DNA from: Flavobacteriales bacterium
GTDB taxonomy: Bacteria; Bacteroidota; Bacteroidia; UBA10329
Direction: 5' to 3'
DNA: 64,000 bases
Assembly (NCBI GenBank): GCA_021739695.1
Contig: JAIPBM010000019.1
Location: forward strand, 1-64,000
Both the position numbers and the translations under genes were made by a program. Positions 61,628 to 64,000 of the stretch are shown in pieces (within the stretch, counting starts at the first letter, position 1; each line of letters opens with the position of its first letter). The notes under the pieces were generated by a model that saw only the letters and a program-made list of their open reading frames with translations, searched no databases and was not told the DNA's origin.

Positions 61628-63244
61628 TCAAGGAATTTTCATGACCGTTTTCAGGCTCAATCCGTTCATTGAATTTGAACTGAGCCCCGAAATATTCGTG
61701 TGTACGAACCGCAGAACCTGGTCGTAATACAACACCACAACAGGCGCTTCTTCTACAATAATGCTGTCCATTTGGGCATAGTAGCGGTAGCGCAGCGAAT
61801 CGTTAGTGGTTGAAAGAGAAGCTTCATACAAAGAATCATAAGCTTCTTTGGAGAAAAGCGTATAATTCGGTCCATTTGGAGTGAGGTTTTTGGAATAGAA
61901 CAGCGAGAGGTAATTCTCTGCATCGGCATAATCTGCAATCCAAGATTTACGGAAGAATGGAACTTGTGAATTGGCCACCAAAGCACCATGTGTGGCTCCG
62001 GGATTGACTTCAATGCTGAGTTTTATTCCTACTTCCTGAAGCTGATGTTGCATGTATTCGCACAGATCCAAATACTGTGATGTGGTGTACAAGGGAATTT
62101 CGGGCAAACCCTCTCCGTTAGGAAAACCAGCTTCCGCCAACAATTCCTTGGCTTTTTTCGGGTTGTAGTGATAGCCATCAACCCTGAATTCTTCTCCCGG
62201 AAGTCCAGTTGGAAGAAAGCCGTGAATGCCGGGTGAACCGATGTTATTCCGGATGTAGCGCATCATCTTCTCGCGGTCGAAACCGTAATTGATGGCCTGC
62301 CGAACTCGTTTATCGTTGAGTACGTTGATCTTACCATTCACAGAATCCTTCAGTAAGAATCCCAGGTATTCTGTATTCAAAAACGGTTCAGATAGCATAA
62401 CGAGTTTCTCCTTCATTTCGGGTTGAAGATTCCCGTTGGGAGTAATCAGCGCATCCTTGTAGCTGCCATCTTCCAAACCTGAAAGCATATCCAAGTTTCC
62501 TTTCATGAATTCGAGAAAAATAGACTGCGGATCGGGAATGAACGTAATGCCCACAGCATCAAGATACGGCAGTCGATTTCCTTCCGCATCAAGCTCAAAA
62601 TAAGCCTCACTCCGATGAAGCACCAACTTATTTCCCTCGTACCATTCCTTAAATTTAAAAGGACCAGTTCCCACAGGTTGGCGCCCGAAATCCTTGCCAA
62701 GCTTTTCGGTCACTTCTTCGGGCACCACCGAACAATACTGCATGGAAAGGATTCCAAGAAACGGAGGAAAGCTGTGGTTCAGTTGAATTTCCAAAACGCT
62801 ATCGTTCAACGCCTTGAAACCGTTTTCTTTCACTGCGTTGAATATCCAACGACCAGGAGAAAGTGTTCTATCATCCAAAATCCGATTGAAACTATACTCA
62901 AAATCGGAAGCCACCACACTCCTACCCGTTCCGTTGGCGAACAGTTCGTGGTCGTGGAATTTCACATCATTCCTCAAGATGAAACGGTAAGTCAATCCAT
63001 CTTCGCTGATTTCCCACCGTTTGGCAATACTTGGCTCCACTTCCATCCTATCATTTAGCTGCACCAAGCCGTTGTATAGCTGCGTAGTGGCCCAAATGTT
63101 TCCCATGGTGCGCGCCTGTGCCGGATCAAGCGAAGTGATGCCTTTGCTCTCGTTGTAACGGAAAACAGTCTTGTTTGAATTCGATTCTGGTCCAGCGCAC
63201 GAAGCAAGGAACATAATGACAAACAGGAACAGACTAGGGCGCAT
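61628..63244 (-). CDS. Oligopeptide-type solute-binding lipoprotein (SBP_bac_5)
   Basis: A 538-residue lipoprotein, lipobox FLASC (Cys16), of the SBP family 5. Landmarks: SLDPAQARTMGNIWATTQLYNGLVQL, WEISEDGLTYRFILRNDVKFHDHELF and VRQAINYGFDREKMMRYI. It captures peptides, nickel or similar solutes for an ABC importer, but no permease genes lie adjacent here. It converges with the MORN/TonB gene, 3 bases apart. Confidence 0.9.
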   Translation of the reverse strand: MRPSLFLFVIMFLASCAGPESNSNKTVFRYNESKGITSLDPAQARTMGNIWATTQLYNGLVQLNDRMEVEPSIAKRWEISEDGLTYRFILRNDVKFHDHELFANGTGRSVVASDFEYSFNRILDDRTLSPGRWIFNAVKENGFKALNDSVLEIQLNHSFPPFLGILSMQYCSVVPEEVTEKLGKDFGRQPVGTGPFKFKEWYEGNKLVLHRSEAYFELDAEGNRLPYLDAVGITFIPDPQSIFLEFMKGNLDMLSGLEDGSYKDALITPNGNLQPEMKEKLVMLSEPFLNTEYLGFLLKDSVNGKINVLNDKRVRQAINYGFDREKMMRYIRNNIGSPGIHGFLPTGLPGEEFRVDGYHYNPKKAKELLAEAGFPNGEGLPEIPLYTTSQYLDLCEYMQHQLQEVGIKLSIEVNPGATHGALVANSQVPFFRKSWIADYADAENYLSLFYSKNLTPNGPNYTLFSKEAYDSLYEASLSTTNDSLRYRYYAQMDSIIVEEAPVVVLYYDQVLRFVHTNISGLSSNSMNGLSLKTVMKIP

Positions 63245-63554
63245 GAGCGCAAATATAGCCAGAGCAGATTCTAAGTTCAGATTCTAATTTCTACTAGAAA
63301 AAGCAATAGTTTACTTCTTCGATTGACGAAAAACGATTAACGAACAGCGATTAACGATTTCTCCACGTAGCAACTTCCAGATGATTGATTGTATTTACAG
63401 GCTCCACGTATCACCCAAAAGATGATAACCGTTGACCACAACAATCGTAATTCGTTAATCGATATTCGCGAATAACTGAACGCAAAAAAGTTCATCATCT
63501 CAATACAAGACCACCTCTGTTCAGCTTGCCTGATCCTATCTATTTTTGAGGTCG
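63245..63554. other. Intergenic region with CGATTAACGA repeats
   Basis: CGATTAACGA occurs at 63334-63343 and 63348-63357 and inverted at 63452-63461. An inverted repeat of about 130 bases total span results. It separates the binding-protein gene from the TIGR02757 gene. No ORF of note. Confidence 0.55.
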
Positions 63555-64000
63555 ATGACGACTGAAGAGATCAAGCAATTGTTGGATGACAAGTATGAGC
63601 AATACTGCCATTCTGATTTTATTGAAACTGACCCCATTTCCATTCCGCATCTTTTCGAAGAAAAACAGGACATTGAAATAAGCGGTCTCATTGCGGCCAC
63701 CATCGCTTGGGGACAACGGCCAACCATCATCAAAAATGCCCATAGCGCTATGAAACGGATGGGAAACGAGCCGTATCGGTTTGTAATGGAACATTCAGAA
63801 AAGGATCTGAATGGATTTAACGGATTCGTCCATCGTACATTCAATGCAAATGACCTGAAGCATTTTGTGCGTTCGCTCAAAAACGTGTATTCCAAACATG
63901 ATTCGTTGGAAGAAATTTTTCTCACAGGAATCGCAAAGAATGATAGAAACATGAAGAACGCGATTCATCATTTCAAGAACGAATTCTTCTCCATTCCTCA
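63555..64000 (+). CDS. TIGR02757 (DUF2400) family protein, 3' end beyond the window
   Basis: The first 148 codons from ATG 63555 (MTTEEIKQLLDDKYEQY) run off the right edge. The segment has DIEISGLIAATIAWGQRPTIIKNAHSAMKRMG and FNANDLKHFVRSL, typical of the TIGR02757 family, which is helical and of unknown function in Bacteroidota. Divergent from the solute-binding lipoprotein gene. Confidence 0.85.
   Translation, partial: MTTEEIKQLLDDKYEQYCHSDFIETDPISIPHLFEEKQDIEISGLIAATIAWGQRPTIIKNAHSAMKRMGNEPYRFVMEHSEKDLNGFNGFVHRTFNANDLKHFVRSLKNVYSKHDSLEEIFLTGIAKNDRNMKNAIHHFKNEFFSIP

Overview
The window is chromosomal DNA from a member of the Bacteroidota, most likely a flavobacterium-like lineage (Flavobacteriales/Cryomorphaceae type). 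The evidence is family content and gene order: type IX secretion (T9SS) C-terminal sorting domains, a PorX response regulator, a fused lpxC-fabZ gene inside an lpxD / lpxC-fabZ / lpxA cluster, DUF4369-TlpA, DUF2147, DUF6134, TIGR02757, secreted fibre-like proteins, and promoter-like TAnnTTTG boxes. No rRNA, tRNA or CRISPR array was seen.

Layout. (1) 1-2.7 kb is an accessory region, visibly AT-richer than the rest. It holds a decayed tyrosine recombinase, three AAACATGCGCAT repeats, and two small cassettes (677-1486 and 1667-2548). Each cassette is followed by a 126-base attC-like element (1502-1627, 2570-2695). This looks like a relic integron or integron-like array and is the most novel part of the window. 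(2) 2.9-15 kb is mostly housekeeping: a GNAT acetyltransferase, a class V aminotransferase-fold enzyme, a Ycf48-like lipoprotein, a Crp/Fnr regulator, accA, gatB, a TlpA-like lipoprotein, an M1 aminopeptidase and an LpxH-type phosphatase. (3) 14.8-17.3 kb encodes the TrkH/TrkA potassium uptake pair. (4) 17.5-29.4 kb carries secreted and surface proteins: an S74 autoprocessing fibre, a DUF922 protein with a lost metal site, a T9SS repeat protein, a T9SS/PKD remnant, a TPR lipoprotein with a YD-like partner, an HTTM (gamma-carboxylase-like) membrane protein, a tail-collar-like fibre, and a small gene with an in-frame stop. (5) 29.7-41.7 kb holds a phosphoribosyltransferase, shikimate kinase, a repeat cluster, a DUF2147/AraC/SDR operon, a porin, a quinone reductase, a fatty acid hydroxylase, EamA, and an HxlR regulator divergent from a four-gene operon with two matching operator-like sites between them.

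(6) 41.7-47.8 kb is a MarR-controlled RND efflux operon (marR, adaptor, pump, TolC), with an operator-like dyad lying on the predicted promoter. (7) 48.4-53.5 kb is the lipid A cluster (HD hydrolase, lpxD, lpxC-fabZ, lpxA, ABC ATPase). It is divergent from porX at 53.6 kb, which is followed by SET, tsaE, ald, two rhomboid proteases and an EEP phosphatase. (8) The right end has a MORN/TonB protein, an oligopeptide-binding lipoprotein and the start of a TIGR02757 gene that runs off the window.

Two copies of one interspersed repeat (the CGTCATTGCGAGG...AGATTGCTTC family) sit inside the signal-peptide-coding starts of two exported-protein genes: the M1 peptidase at 10.99 kb and TolC at 43.1 kb. 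In both cases the repeat has rewritten the N-terminus.
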